The notes: generated by a model not told the origin, from the letters alone. Shown: positions 27,968 through 37,264, numbered from the stretch's first letter. The stretch: DNA of 64,000 bases from Rhizobium sp. BK313 (GCF_014193655.1 NZ_JACHZQ010000001.1:930001-994000); one strand, 5' to 3'. Program-made: numbers and translations.

Positions 27968-28454
27968 TTGAGAAACGTTTTGAAGCAGCTGTTTGCTTCA
28001 GGCTCTGGGCGCACAATGGCGCCATTTGGTCCCCTGGCGGTGTCAGCGATTCTCTTATCAAGACCCGCTATTCTGCGCAGTTCGGCGGTCCGCTGTTACG
28101 TTGAAAACCGCACCGCCGACCATTTGGATCCGTCCAGCCGATCGAAACCATGTTCCATCTGAAACTGGAACAGCGCGGACTGGGAGCCAGCGAGCCATGA
28201 TGGAATCGCCGCCTCAGCCACAGGCGGCGTAACCGCTTCTCATGATCCAGCGCAATTCGTGTTACGGACTTATCGCTTGATGAGGTACGCGCGCAAACCG
28301 CGAGCCAGGGCCGATTCACGGACCCGTAAGACTGCGCTCAACTGCTTTCCTCTCCTGATCGAGCCTTAATCTCAGCGCCAAACGACCGCCGATCGCTTGT
28401 CCGTCAAAGCCGCCTTTGAGCAGACTTTGTGCGGCGCATCACTTCGATGACCCA
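27968..28454. other. Intergenic, nothing recognised
   Basis: No supported gene between the small protein gene and the cold-shock relic. Confidence 0.4.
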
Positions 28455-28662
28455 TCAGGCCTCCAGGTTGTCAGCCGACATTTTGCCGGACTTGCGATCC
28501 TTCACCAGTTCGTAAGTGATCTTCTGACCATCGGTCAAACCGCGCATGCCGGCACGTTCCACTGCCGAGATATGAACGAATACATCCGCGCTGCCGTCAT
28601 CCGGCTGAATGAAGCCGAAACCCCTTCGTCGCATTGAACCATTTTACACTGCCAATCGCCAT
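28455..28662 (-). pseudogene. Cold-shock protein (CspA family), frameshifted
   Basis: Removing one base gives a perfect 68-residue cold-shock protein, start MAIGSVKWFNATKGFGFIQP, then DDGSADVFVHISAVERAGM and the end DRKSGKMSADNLEA. The extra base is one A in the A run at 28618-28620 (a T on the coding strand), which destroys RNA-binding motif RNP1 (KGFGFIQ); RNP2 (VFVHI) is intact downstream. The natural protein is a single-stranded RNA/DNA-binding chaperone. The damage is either a real one-base mutation or a sequencing error. Confidence 0.9.
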
Positions 28663-28893
28663 TGTCGGCTTTCTCCCAGTTTCATTTTGCAGCGGCGCGC
28701 TGACGGAACGGTGGCGTAATATAGGAAGCAGACAAAAACAACCATCTCCGAGAAGCGTGTTGCAGATTTTCAACTGCAGATCGAGGTCAGCCTATGAACA
28801 ACCGCCGGCCTGGATATCCATGACTTGATAAAGATAATTCCTTCATCATCCCTTGCTTGCCACAAGAGGGTGACCTTGCCACCGATCGGCGAA

Positions 28894-29256
28894 TCAATAG
28901 GACGGTGTATCGAGACTGATGATTTCTCCTCTCGCCCAGCCCTCGGCCAAACCCATCAGAATGTCCATCTCCTTCTTAAGGGCGACGGTTCGGATCACTT
29001 GGGCCACATGCTCGCTGTCGCCGTGAACGTAGTAGAATTCTCCTACTTCCATCCCCGTCGCTTTCCGCGTTTTCTCGAGCGACGACTTCAAGTCTGCCAG
29101 CTCATCTTTTATAGCGAAATAGCGCCGCATAACGGCAATGAAACGCAGGTCGTTCTCTCCGGCATCCATATTAGCGTCTTCCGATTTGTGCGGAACCTCG
29201 AAGAACCAGATTTTCGTCGCGCTGTCACTACTCCGGCCGTGCACTAAGGAAATCAT
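28894..29256 (-). CDS. Hypothetical soluble protein
   Basis: 120 residues, mixed helix and strand, with a probable coiled coil (RRYFAIKDELADLKSSLEKT) and an acidic C-terminus. The start at 29256 is supported by GGAG five bases upstream. No family recognised and no obvious operon partner. Confidence 0.5.
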   Translation of the reverse strand: MISLVHGRSSDSATKIWFFEVPHKSEDANMDAGENDLRFIAVMRRYFAIKDELADLKSSLEKTRKATGMEVGEFYYVHGDSEHVAQVIRTVALKKEMDILMGLAEGWARGEIISLDTPSY

Positions 29257-29387
29257 GCTGACTCCGAAGAGGAGGCGCTTGCACTCACGGATCGGCGTAC
29301 TGCGTTCCGAAACATTGAGCCTCTCGCGACGGTTTACCCGCATCTGAAAAGGAGGCTGCGGGCATAGAAGACACACGCTCTCCGAAA

Positions 29388-29576
29388 TTGGCGAAGAAAT
29401 ATCTTAGCCTGGGCGGCACCCGGAAATCGAAAATCGACGACAACATCACTGATACCCGAAAATGGGAGAGCGAGCCGCAAGAGGCGGCAAAGTTCTGGAA
29501 AGAAAACATCGAGAGCCTGACTGACGACGAGAGGAAGCAGGTCGAGAACTTCCTACCGTCAATAAATGACAGATGA
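29388..29576 (+). CDS. Small hydrophilic hypothetical protein
   Basis: About 62 residues, charged and helical (KWESEPQEAAKFWKENIESL, TDDERKQVENFLPS). The annotated start is a TTG. GGAGG at 29351-29355 lies too far upstream for it and would better suit a start near 29364, where the codon is ATA, so the true start is uncertain. No family recognised. Confidence 0.45.
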   Translation: MAKKYLSLGGTRKSKIDDNITDTRKWESEPQEAAKFWKENIESLTDDERKQVENFLPSINDR

Positions 29577-29704
29577 TCCCGGAATGGGATTTCAAGATAA
29601 ATTGTCAGAAGGCCATTGCCTTGTTCACCCATGGGCGGCGCGTTTCGGGCTCTCTGAGTACCCGGAACAAGCCATAGCTATGAGGCATTTTCTACCCCAT
29701 TTCG

Positions 29705-29729
29705 AAAAAAGGCCCCGCTGGAGCGGGGC
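29705..29729 (-). terminator. Intrinsic terminator
   Basis: GCCCCGCT (29712-29719) pairs with AGCGGGGC (29722-29729). On the minus strand it is followed by six T (29710-29705). No clear minus-strand gene feeds it, so an unannotated short transcript from the right is possible. Confidence 0.65.
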
Positions 29730-29834
29730 TAACGAGAGTGCGGAATTTGGGCCTTGGCTTAAAAAGCCCGCGATAAAAACGAGCAAGTCATTAGTTTGTT
29801 CCCAATTGTTGCGGCCGTGTTGCTGGTAGTTTCG

Positions 29835-29859
29835 GGAACATTCGCCTTCCCCGGCTGTT
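29835..29859 (+). promoter_or_regulatory. EcfG-type general stress promoter
   Basis: GGAAC (29835-29839), 16 bases, TGTT (29856-29859), 25 bases before the DUF982 gene. Confidence 0.7.
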
Positions 29860-29883
29860 CTGTAGCTCAAATATGGGGCGCAA

Positions 29884-30144
29884 ATGGCCGAGGTTATCAA
29901 AGTCAATTTCAAACTTGCCTGGAAAGTGCCGGTTTACGTCCGAGTTGGGAGCGGCTTTCGCGAGGAAGTAAGCGGCCCGGACGCTGCGCTCGAGTTCCTT
30001 AATCACCGGTGGCCCGAACGTGAGAGCTCCTGGTATTGCGCGGCCAAACGGTGCTGCCTTCTTGCATTGCGCGACGAAACGAGTGTCGATGTCGCGCGGC
30101 AAGCGTTCGTTGATGCCGCCGCCCACGCAAAGATGCTGGCATAA
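29884..30144 (+). CDS. DUF982-family protein
   Basis: 86 residues. The DUF982 pattern is complete: a first strand with W-x-x-P-V-x-V (LAWKVPVYVRVG), the helix DAALEFLNHRWP, and the C-terminal ETSVDVARQAFVDAAAHAKM. The family is confined mostly to Rhizobiales and has no known function. Two more copies lie at 39809 and 63067. This one and 39809 each have a stress-type promoter. Confidence 0.85.
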   Translation: MAEVIKVNFKLAWKVPVYVRVGSGFREEVSGPDAALEFLNHRWPERESSWYCAAKRCCLLALRDETSVDVARQAFVDAAAHAKMLA

Positions 30145-30681
30145 AGTCAGGTCAACCAGTTCGGCGGCAACAGGCCCCACGGCGCGCCAACGTTTTCGTG
30201 CAGGACAAAAGGCAATGCAAGCGCTGTCTAGCCGCGGATAACGTCCAAAAAAGCGGAGTGCACCGCAAATTGGCACGAGGGATGCCGCTCGGCATGGTCT
30301 CGCTGACGGACGGCGTCCGGCACGACATAGCTTCGCGATTCAAGGCGCACAAGACGGTGGCCGGTCACCCAGCCACCGAGATCTACCCAAACAAGCGATA
30401 GGTCGTTCCTCTCGACTCCATGGCTACCATTGAACCACGAAGCGTCTGGATTTTCACAAGTGGTGGCCACGGGTGGGCGCATCATTTTCTTTCGATCGCT
30501 GAGGCCGCGCCCGAATTGGCGGCACTGCGACACTCGTCTTAAAGGTTACGCGAAAAGAAGCAGGATCATGCAGCTGGCTATGAGATTGAGTAAAAAAATG
30601 TCGCTTCGTCTTTTCCTGTCTCTGCCCGGAAGACGACCTCCTCGAGTTTGGTAGCCCAACGTGATGACCTTTAGGTGGTTG
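30145..30681. other. Intergenic, nothing recognised
   Basis: Short open frames only; none recognised. Confidence 0.35.
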
Positions 30682-30927
30682 TCAGACGAGGGGGCTCGCG
30701 CGGCCTTCCGCCTCGCAAGTATTGAGTTCGTCCGCAAGGTCCTCGGCGTCCTGCTTTCCAAGCCGGACAAATTCCCTGCCGTTCGACGCTGCCGGCAGGT
30801 TCGTCATGGTGTCGATGACCTGCCATGTATCGTCAGCATCGACCGCCACTTCGTATCGCTTCTCGTCCTTACCTGACTTGTCGTCCTGCCGATCTGCCGG
30901 GGGATCCCCTTTGCGCTCAGAGCACAT
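30682..30927 (-). CDS. Small W-x-V family protein
   Basis: 81 residues. A charged start is followed by EVAVDADDTWQVIDTMTNLP, then VRLGKQDAEDLADELNTCEA. The core W-x-V-x-D-x-x-T and the C-terminal L-x-x-x-x-A-x-x-x-A-x-x-L-N are shared with proteins at 36880-37818 (several copies) and 45025. I know no name for the family. Predicted as a short beta hairpin plus helix. No stress promoter seen upstream. Confidence 0.65.
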   Translation of the reverse strand: MCSERKGDPPADRQDDKSGKDEKRYEVAVDADDTWQVIDTMTNLPAASNGREFVRLGKQDAEDLADELNTCEAEGRASPLV

Positions 30928-31278
30928 GAGAAACAAACACCGCGCGTTCCGCCACCCCGATCGCAAGCAACCAGGGGATTGCTTTCGCCCGTGGTTTGGT
31001 TCGAACCCTGCTGGTGAGATTCCACGTCCGCCCCAATTCGTTAGGCTGCTGCGCATCCAGATTTCCTGTCATTATTGCCTCCTGACCTTTCAATGAAAAC
31101 GTTCCGGCAGGATGCCTGTTCCAACGTGAAAGCCCGAGCCTTTGGATCGTGTTCGAACTGGACGTTGCACAAGTGCGTCGGCCGCATGCGATTGAGACAA
31201 TGGCGCACGCTGTCTTTGGGCTTCGTATCGCCACCCGAAAGCGAGGCAGCGACGCGACAGTCGCTGCCTCTGCCTGCT
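30928..31278. other. Intergenic, nothing recognised
   Basis: No supported gene; lies between two minus-strand small genes. Confidence 0.35.
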
Positions 31279-31599
31279 TCAATTACAGCTCGAGGAGGCG
31301 GCTGGATTGGCGGCTTGGCCCTGCTTCAAGGTGGTGGTATTTTTCGATGTCGAGTCGGCGTTGCAGTCACTTGCTTTGCCAGCGTCGTTCGATGCTCCGC
31401 TGCTTCCCGATGCGCCAGCGCCGCTATCGGAGGCCGCTCCGGCGCCATTACTCTTGGCGCCAGCGGCGCCGTTGTTGGAGCCCGAATCGCTCGACGAGCC
31501 CGAGCTGCTACTGTTGTTGCCGGATTGCTGTGCGACAGCCACGGTTGCGAGGCCAAGCGACAGCGAAAGCACTGAGACCGAGAGGATTTTCAGGAACAT
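31279..31599 (-). CDS. Secreted Ser/Gly/Ala-rich low-complexity protein
   Basis: 106 residues. Signal peptide LKILSVSVLSLSLGLATVAV ending AQ. The mature protein is almost entirely S, G, A, N and D (NNSSSSGSSSDSGSNNGAAG) with two cysteines near the C-terminus (SDCNADST and SSCN) that may form a disulfide in the periplasm. AGGAGAAG precedes the ATG. Low complexity makes family assignment unsafe. Confidence 0.7.
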   Translation of the reverse strand: MFLKILSVSVLSLSLGLATVAVAQQSGNNSSSSGSSSDSGSNNGAAGAKSNGAGAASDSGAGASGSSGASNDAGKASDCNADSTSKNTTTLKQGQAANPAASSSCN

Positions 31600-31924
31600 T
31601 GTCTTCTCCTAAGTAGGATTGACGGCAGCCCAACCTCAAAGCTGCGCAGAGGTCCCCGTCCTGATTAGGACTTCGGCAGAAGCGGCACGCTTTCGCGCAT
31701 TCGTTGGCGATGTGTATTCGGACGATTGGGTGGTAATGTTCCTCGACCATCTCGCCACTGTCGTCGACATCGGCACCATGCCCATCGATCTGACGTTGGG
31801 CGGGATTTTAGTCACTTCGGCCGTTTTCACAGAAACAGTGCAAGGATGAACGCAGAATCGAATCCCGTCCGCCTCGGCTGAAGGCCACGCTCACGGTTGC
31901 GAGCATCGAGAGACGTCCGCGGGT

Positions 31925-31949
31925 GGAACAAACGACCTTCATACGGGTT
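31925..31949 (+). promoter_or_regulatory. EcfG-type general stress promoter
   Basis: GGAAC (31925-31929), 16 bases, GGTT (31946-31949), 33 bases before the PRC-barrel gene. Confidence 0.7.
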
Positions 31950-31981
31950 GGTTCAGTCTGACCAACATGGAGGAACACGAA

Positions 31982-32278
31982 ATGGATCACACCAATCACG
32001 TTCGACTGGAGCCTGCCGAGCTCACTCCTGCGATCCTTGAGGGTGCAACAGTCTATGACACTGATGACCACGAAGTTGGCAGCGTAGACCATGTTCACGG
32101 CACAGGTGGCGGCAGTACCGCGGTCATCGATGTCGGCGGTTTCCTCGGCATCGGAGCAAAGCCAGTAGCCGTTCCACTGACCGATCTCGACTTCATGCGA
32201 GACGAGGACGGTAATGTCCACGCGCTCACCACCTGGACGAAAGATCAGCTCAAGCAAATGCCCGAGCATCACGACTAA
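31982..32278 (+). CDS. PRC-barrel/DUF2171-like protein
   Basis: 98 residues, soluble. The motif sequence AILEGATVYDTDDHEVGSVD, then STAVIDVGGFLGIGAKPVAV and PLTDLDFMRDEDGNVHALTT, is a PRC-barrel small beta-barrel of the kind found in stress-induced proteins and RNA-processing factors. A GGAGG upstream selects the ATG at 31982. It is a one-gene unit: stress promoter before, terminator directly after. A secreted PRC-barrel relative is at 34608. Confidence 0.8.
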   Translation: MDHTNHVRLEPAELTPAILEGATVYDTDDHEVGSVDHVHGTGGGSTAVIDVGGFLGIGAKPVAVPLTDLDFMRDEDGNVHALTTWTKDQLKQMPEHHD

Positions 32279-32286
32279 ATCTCATC

Positions 32287-32311
32287 GCCCGGCCGTAGTG
32301 CCGGGCTTTTT
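32287..32311 (+). terminator. Intrinsic terminator
   Basis: GCCCGGC (32287-32293) pairs with GCCGGGC (32300-32306), followed by five T. It ends the PRC-barrel transcript. Confidence 0.85.
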
Positions 32312-32327
32312 CTGCCAACAGAGTTAG

Positions 32328-32552
32328 TTACCCTAACAGTTTGAGGCCGTCCTCGCCACTGCGTACGGCCAACGGTAGGTCTGGCAACAAATCGGCAGGC
32401 GCCAAATCAAAACCCGCAGCTGCGGTTGGGACGCAAGCGAGTCGATGGCAATCGCGAGCCATCACAAGTCCGAACTGCGACCTAAGTGGCCGATTGGGTG
32501 TATGCCTGGCAGCATGGACATTGTCAGGAAATATGATCGGATCCTGGATCAA
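32328..32552 (-). CDS. Small hypothetical protein, GFDL family
   Basis: 74 residues. It shares the motif TAAAGFDL followed by a P/F-E/A-L-L-x-x-L helix with the protein at 43535-43789, so the two are paralogues. N-terminal parts differ. No known name. It may be degraded; no ribosome binding site is obvious. Confidence 0.45.
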   Translation of the reverse strand: MIQDPIIFPDNVHAARHTPNRPLRSQFGLVMARDCHRLACVPTAAAGFDLAPADLLPDLPLAVRSGEDGLKLLG

Positions 32553-32656
32553 GAATAGCGGACTATTGTTTCCCCTCAGATCCCGTTTGCCGCGGCGTGT
32601 AGAGCCTGCAAGACCGCAAACATCGCGCCCGAGGTTGTGTCAGCCTCCTGGCCCGC

Positions 32657-32860
32657 TCACGGATAGAAATTGGCCAAATCGCGAAATCGACTGCTGTCGC
32701 GGATTCCCATAGCGTATATAGAGAGCATTACTGTGGATAGGTCCTGAGCCTTGTAGCTATTTTGACGTATTCCACGGCGCAGACATGCGCTTTTAAAGAT
32801 TTCTCGGACTTTCGAAATGGAAATAGGAAGATTTATTTCTTTTGCGGGTAAGCTGAACAT
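32657..32860 (-). CDS. Small helical hypothetical protein
   Basis: 67 residues with VREIFKSACLRRGIRQNSYK and the C-terminal pattern AMGIRDSSRFRDLA. The protein at 44043 has the same layout (cysteine-containing helix, then a helix ending in Q-G-I-x-D-E-x-x-L-x-x-L-A), and 55877 shows a looser form. A small all-helical family, name unknown. Confidence 0.55.
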   Translation of the reverse strand: MFSLPAKEINLPISISKVREIFKSACLRRGIRQNSYKAQDLSTVMLSIYAMGIRDSSRFRDLANFYP

Positions 32861-33400
32861 GGCTTGCCCTTTCGTACTTCAGGGCGAGAGCGCTTGCGTC
32901 TCTCGGTCGCAGCCGCCCGTTCAGTTGGGCAACGATAAGTTACGCTACGCCCTTAGATGAGGACTGGCAAACTAATTCCAATGAGATGGAGATATCGGAC
33001 GCATCGAACGAAGGCGCCTATCTTCCCGGCGGTTTGTCGCTGCTTCTGACTTTTTGGGCGTCTAGTTGTCCGTGTTCAAACGACTTGGCCGCGGAGCTGC
33101 CTTCGGAGCAGGGGTTGCCATCTTCCGGGTTCTACTGTTGGCCGGCTTTCGCGCCACGCCCATATGCGCCATCATCGCGTTTGTCAGCTTGCTTCACATC
33201 CGTTGCGCTCACTACCGGCGGTTTGTCATCTTTTGCCAAAGATTCATTTTCCTCTACTGCTGGTGGACCGTCTCTATTGCTGAGCAGGCGCCGGCGCGGA
33301 CAGTGTTGATCTTGCGGGCGGCTCGAGGCCTTGCAAAGCTTCACAGATGGCTCTCGTCCCCAGAAGACCGCCCCGGTGAGGCGGCCTTCGAAGCGAACGC
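32861..33400. other. Intergenic, doubtful frames only
   Basis: A plus-strand frame at 33066-33416 is open and partly hydrophobic, but its composition is unconvincing. No promoter or RNA gene recognised. Confidence 0.35.
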
Positions 33401-33565
33401 TCAGCGCGCGATATAGACTCCCTCGTTGCGCACAACGTGCGTGGTGCCGACTGGCGCTCGGATCCAAGCCGCGATTGCGCCAATAGCCAGAGCGATAAAT
33501 GCCAGGATCGCTCCTGCCGAGAATGCCTTCGCCGCAGTCTGGCCAGCGGCATTTAAGGACGCCAT
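33401..33565 (-). CDS. Small single-span membrane protein
   Basis: 54 residues, one hydrophobic helix (AFSAGAILAFIALAIGAIAA) and a short hydrophilic tail. Its ATG at 33565 overlaps the last codons of the upstream gene, which ends at 33553, so the two are translationally coupled. No family name known to me. Confidence 0.65.
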   Translation of the reverse strand: MASLNAAGQTAAKAFSAGAILAFIALAIGAIAAWIRAPVGTTHVVRNEGVYIAR

Positions 33566-33873
33566 GCTCCATCGACAAGGAACCCGCGTCTTACCAGGTG
33601 CCTGCGTCCTGACTCTCGCGCAAGACCAGCCAGGCGGCGTCGGACGATGGACGACACCTCCGCCGAGAGCCAGTAAAGAAACGCGCAAACGGCCGCCATG
33701 CATAGAGGCGTCAAAACCGCGCCCGGGGAAACCCCTAATGCCTCGATGTTCCTTGCGACCCACAAGACGCATTCGACGATGCCCCACCAGGCCATGCCGG
33801 CCGCCACGGACATTCCTCCGACTTTGACACCAATTCTGGCGATCCGGTTTGCTCTGGAATTCCAATTCGTCAT
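33553..33873 (-). CDS. Small two-span membrane protein
   Basis: 106 residues with two hydrophobic helices (about residues 20-40, VGGMSVAAGMAWWGIVECVL, and 50-68, LTPLCMAAVCAFLYWLSA) and a basic cytoplasmic tail. GGAGACG precedes the ATG. Forms an overlapping gene pair with the 54-residue membrane protein. Function unknown. Confidence 0.65.
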   Translation of the reverse strand: MTNWNSRANRIARIGVKVGGMSVAAGMAWWGIVECVLWVARNIEALGVSPGAVLTPLCMAAVCAFLYWLSAEVSSIVRRRLAGLARESGRRHLVRRGFLVDGAWRP

Positions 33874-34202
33874 TGCCGCGTCTCCTTGTCACCAACATCC
33901 AAAAACAGACCGCCGCGCGGTCTGGCGCGGATCGGGGCTATTGACGATCATGTCGCTTGGATCGGGTCTCGAACGCGTCATGCGAAGAGCTCTAAAGTCG
34001 ACGGACGGATGAACTTCTCATCGTCGATTGTAAATGCTTCGACGATGCTTCTTTTCGGTTGTAGTTAAGGAAATGTCCATTTCGGTGCCTTCGACCGATA
34101 ACGGCATTTACCGGCCACGGATGAAGCGTACCCCTAAAGCCATGGCTTGATTGCGGCTCGCCTTCCGCTATTCATCTCTCGATAAACCGGAGGGGTAAGC
34201 AG
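33874..34202. other. Intergenic, nothing recognised
   Basis: No supported gene. Contains GGAAATGTCC at about 34070, half of the inverted repeat seen at 27680. Confidence 0.4.
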
Positions 34203-34322
34203 ATGAATGGATGGTTCATTGTCGGCCAGGTTATCTGGGAGCTCGGAGATATCGCGGCAATCGGGATGTTCGCCGTCAAGGCAATGCGGCGCGACTGGGC
34301 GTGGGTTGCCCGATTGGGTTGA
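34203..34322 (+). CDS. Small membrane-associated peptide
   Basis: 39 residues (GWFIVGQVIWELGDIAAIGM, then a basic tail), preceded by GGAGGGG. The stop overlaps a following ATG (TGAATG) that opens another frame with a hydrophobic start (LGISAFWLVFVSRVF), so a coupled second gene is possible, but its extent is unclear. Function unknown. Confidence 0.45.
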   Translation: MNGWFIVGQVIWELGDIAAIGMFAVKAMRRDWAWVARLG

Positions 34323-34554
34323 ATGTTGGGTATCTCTGCCTTCTGGCTCGTATTCGTGTCCCGAGTTTTCACAACGGAGGCGATGATCAACCGAGAGATA
34401 TCAATCTCGAAGAGGTTGCCGCGAAAGCCGACTACACCGCAACCCGAATATCAGAAGCAGCCGGGCGATATTGCCGCTTTCATCACAAATCTCAAACGAC
34501 ATCTAATCGCTGAAGGGCGCAAAAGCCCTAAACGCTACCGCTGCGACAGATACG

Positions 34555-34586
34555 AAAAACGGCGGCCCGCAAAGACCGCCGTTTTT
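34555..34586. terminator. Bidirectional intrinsic terminator
   Basis: AAAAACGGCGG (34555-34565) pairs with CCGCCGTTTTT (34576-34586). T runs on both strands make it serve the plus-strand small genes and the convergent minus-strand PRC-barrel gene. Confidence 0.85.
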
Positions 34587-34607
34587 GATATTGCACGAGA
34601 ACCTTCA

Positions 34608-35234
34608 TCATTTATTGGTCGTCGACGAGGTCGTCGTGCTGTCGGTTCCAGGCACCGCGGCGGTTGCCGGGGTCTGTGCGGCCTTTTCAGAGGCCTGCAT
34701 CGCAAGTGTCTTGAACTCCGGTGCGGCCTTCAGCGAGTCGGCCGTTTCGGTCGTCGTCAGCTTGATGGTGCCGTCCTGGGCGTTTTGCGCCAGGTCGATC
34801 TTGTCGAAGGGAACGGCGACATTCTTCTGGCCGATGCCAAGGAAACCGCCGACGCCGACGACTGCAGCGATAACACCGCCCTGCTTCTGCAGGATGAGGT
34901 CGTTGATGCTACCAATGCTTTCATTCTGACCGTTATAGACTGACTGGCCCATATAGGTCTTGGCGCTGATCTGGTCGGCCGATTGCTCGGTCAGATACCC
35001 ACCGGCCTGCGCCGTGGTTGTTGTCGGTGCCGGGGCCGGAGCCTGGGCATCATTTTGCGGCATTGTGGTAGCCGGCTTGGTTGTGTCTGGCATTGCCGGG
35101 GTGGTCTGTGTCATCGGCGCGGCACCGTTGTCGGTCGACCGCTGCTGTGATTGAGCAAAAGCCATCGGCGAAAGAACCGATGCTGTGGCAAAGATTGCGC
35201 CAGCAGCGGCGGAAGTGAACAGTTTGCCAGTCAT
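34608..35234 (-). CDS. Secreted PRC-barrel protein
   Basis: 208 residues. Signal peptide (GKLFTSAAAGAIFATASVLS, then PMAFAQS), a proline/threonine-rich spacer, and a PRC-barrel domain at about residues 85-165 (GQSVYNGQNESIGSINDLIL, VVGVGGFLGIGQKNVAVPFD). The tail is Thr/Ser/Ala-rich. Periplasmic; the family function is unclear, though secreted PRC-barrel proteins are often stress-induced in Rhizobiales. The ATG at 35234 is chosen over 35252 because AAAGGTAGG is well placed for it. Confidence 0.85.
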   Translation of the reverse strand: MTGKLFTSAAAGAIFATASVLSPMAFAQSQQRSTDNGAAPMTQTTPAMPDTTKPATTMPQNDAQAPAPAPTTTTAQAGGYLTEQSADQISAKTYMGQSVYNGQNESIGSINDLILQKQGGVIAAVVGVGGFLGIGQKNVAVPFDKIDLAQNAQDGTIKLTTTETADSLKAAPEFKTLAMQASEKAAQTPATAAVPGTDSTTTSSTTNK

Positions 35235-35554
35235 CGTGAACCTACCTTTCATTCAGATGGGCACGTTCACCAGCTCGGGCGGCGCCACTCTTTTGGCTGA
35301 CCATCACCGTGCCGGTTCGTTAGGGACAATGGTCGAAAAGAGGTTTAGTTCCGGCAAAAGTTGCGGGAAACGGCCGCAAATGGCCTCGGCGAGGTCAAAA
35401 TAACGCGAAAAATCAACGGACAATGTCTAGATTAATACAACCGAGACAATTGATTCTGCAGCCCGGTTGCAGCGATGGATACGCGGATGACGTCCGTCTC
35501 GTGGACGCGAAAGGCGCATAAAGAAGGTCCAAACAGTGTCAACGCAGACGGCGA

Positions 35555-36151
35555 TCAATATCCGCTCGCCGTGACTTGCTCCGGCGCGGGTCGCGCGATC
35601 CGAGATATGCATTTGGTTCGAGAGCCGGAGTAGGGCTGGTAGGTATCGTCCTCAAGCCGATAGGATGCGTATCTGGTAGAGCACCACGCAACATGATCGT
35701 CGGATGGCCGAGACGCTGCAAACGGTGACACTGCTTCATCCGAGGGCGACGATATGCAGGGACGTTCCTCCCCACTGAACGATAGGTAGGTATCAGTTTT
35801 GGCATTGTATGAGCGATACCTTGCGGTGCACCATTCAGTGTGTCTTGTTGTGGAATCGACAAGGGTACGAGCCTCATCGGTCGATGGACGCGAGGTAACC
35901 GTTTTCGCCGTGCGAAGCTGATTGCGTAGTTGATCCTCTGCATAACTGGAGAGCAGGGGCGGCAACCTTTGATAGCGCTGCTTGGACAGGTCCACCGGAC
36001 GGGGCTCCGCGGTCCAAAGGTCGGGCTCCTCCTCCACGCGCAAAGCGGCGCGGTTGGGCTGCGCTACCATATGGGACGCAACAGAGGCGCCACCGACGCA
36101 CAGGCTTGTTGCGCTTGCGATCGAAAATGCCAGTGATGCCACCGCCTTCAT
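35555..36151 (-). CDS. BA14K-family exported protein, two repeats
   Basis: 198 residues with a signal peptide (KAVASLAFSIASATSLCVGG). Two BA14K units are seen, HTEWCTARYRSYNAKTDTYL with C downstream, and HVAWCSTRYASYRLEDDTYQ with C downstream; most relatives have one. BA14K proteins were described as immunoreactive, lectin-like envelope proteins of Brucella. GGAGG precedes the ATG at 36151. A perfect stress promoter with 17-base spacing lies 50 bases upstream. Confidence 0.85.
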   Translation of the reverse strand: MKAVASLAFSIASATSLCVGGASVASHMVAQPNRAALRVEEEPDLWTAEPRPVDLSKQRYQRLPPLLSSYAEDQLRNQLRTAKTVTSRPSTDEARTLVDSTTRHTEWCTARYRSYNAKTDTYLSFSGEERPCISSPSDEAVSPFAASRPSDDHVAWCSTRYASYRLEDDTYQPYSGSRTKCISRIARPAPEQVTASGY

Positions 36152-36201
36152 TCGAACCTCCAAACCATCTCAGTGCCAAACTCGACATCTGCCGCAGCGG
36201 G

Positions 36202-36227
36202 AACGCGGGGCAAAAACGTTGAGTTCC
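36202..36227 (-). promoter_or_regulatory. EcfG-type general stress promoter
   Basis: On the minus strand GGAAC (36227-36223), 17 bases, CGTT (36205-36202), driving the BA14K gene. Confidence 0.7.
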
Positions 36228-36879
36228 ATGTCTGGGCTTAGGTCTGATGTACGACGGACTTTGGTCTTAAGAGCACTACGATGGATGCCTTCAAAAGTGT
36301 CAAAACTGAGCGAGCAGCCATAGACAGTGGAGTTATCGGATCACGCCGAACACGGGCGAAACCTGCACCGCCGCCATTTCAGCGTGCCCAGTAATAGCCG
36401 TGAGGGCGCCGCTGCCTGGGATCTTTTTCGAGGCCGTTCTGACGCCGAGTGACGTCAGAAAGACAGAAGCGCTGCCGAGGTATTTTCGAACAGCGCCAAG
36501 GCCGGCGAAGATATCCGCATGCGTCGCGTCCGTGTCATAAGGGGTTACGGAATGTTTGACCGGCGCGACGCTCCTCAGTAGACCTCGGCGTTCGAGGCTT
36601 CGAACCAAGGGGCAGAACTTGGTCGGACTGCCCGCTCATAGCAAGGGGAACACCCGCCCTGAGTTGGAACTGGTCGGCACATTCGACCGGATGAAGCCAA
36701 GCCTCGCGACAATAGCCGATCCACTTTCCTGCCGGCAGTTCCATGCAAGGGCAGATACCGGTCCGTTTCGGCTGCCCTCGAATCGAGATCCGCGCCTTCC
36801 CGTATCAGCAGGATCCTGTCAGAGTGCTCACGATGACAATCCCTTGTCATCGTCAACGACCTTGGTGTCGGGGCGGTCA
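36228..36879. other. Intergenic, doubtful frames only
   Basis: A minus-strand frame (36333-36608) is open but unrecognised. The right edge grades into the first tandem copy of the W-x-V family. Confidence 0.35.
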
Positions 36880-36998
36880 CTTGAGACCGTCGTTGACTGC
36901 CTCACCGACGAGGAGGCGGACTATCTGGTTGACCTCATGAACCTGCAAGACATGCTACACCGGAAGGGCCTCGAACTGGACAGAGCATTCCGAGTAGG
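36880..36998 (+). pseudogene. W-x-V family, copy 1, 5' part lost
   Basis: Only the C-terminal half is intact: VVDCLTDEEADYLVDLMNLQ followed by DMLHRKGLELD. It is nearly the same as copy 2 (RCLTAEEADYMVDLLN). The expected W-x-V half upstream is not in frame. Confidence 0.6.
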
Positions 36999-37073
36999 AG
37001 TGGCGGCTATTCCATGCCCGATGGGACGCAGAAATTTCTATCAAACATTCTGGAGTAGCGGTAAAATCGCCCC

Positions 37074-37263
37074 ATCGCGACGCTCTGGTACGATGTCAAG
37101 AAGAACGAGCACAACAGTTACTGGACGGTGGTAGACGTACGCACCGCAGAGCCTGTTGTTATGGGGTACGTGTCCGTTGCCTCACTGCCGAAGAGGCAGA
37201 CTATATGGTTGATCTCCTGAACCGCCACGAGCTGATCCGTAAGGGAGCCCTTACTCTGCACTG
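37074..37263 (+). pseudogene. W-x-V family, copy 2, frameshifted
   Basis: YDVKKNEHNSYWTVVDVRTA lies in one frame and RCLTAEEADYMVDLLNRHEL in the next, so one indel near 37165-37175 splits the protein between its two conserved motifs. The start codon position reads ATC. The stretch TTTCTATCAAACATT upstream recurs, slightly changed, before copy 3, showing that the unit was duplicated with its leader. Confidence 0.65.
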
Positions 37264-37264
37264 A

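Noticed and set aside
33066..33416. Hydrophobic plus-strand frame that could be a membrane protein.
   Set aside because: Cysteine- and arginine-rich pattern typical of shadow frames, no ribosome site; it overlaps no consistent gene order.
36333..36608. Minus-strand 91-codon frame.
   Set aside because: No ribosome site, no recognised content, and sits in an area where other frames are open by chance.
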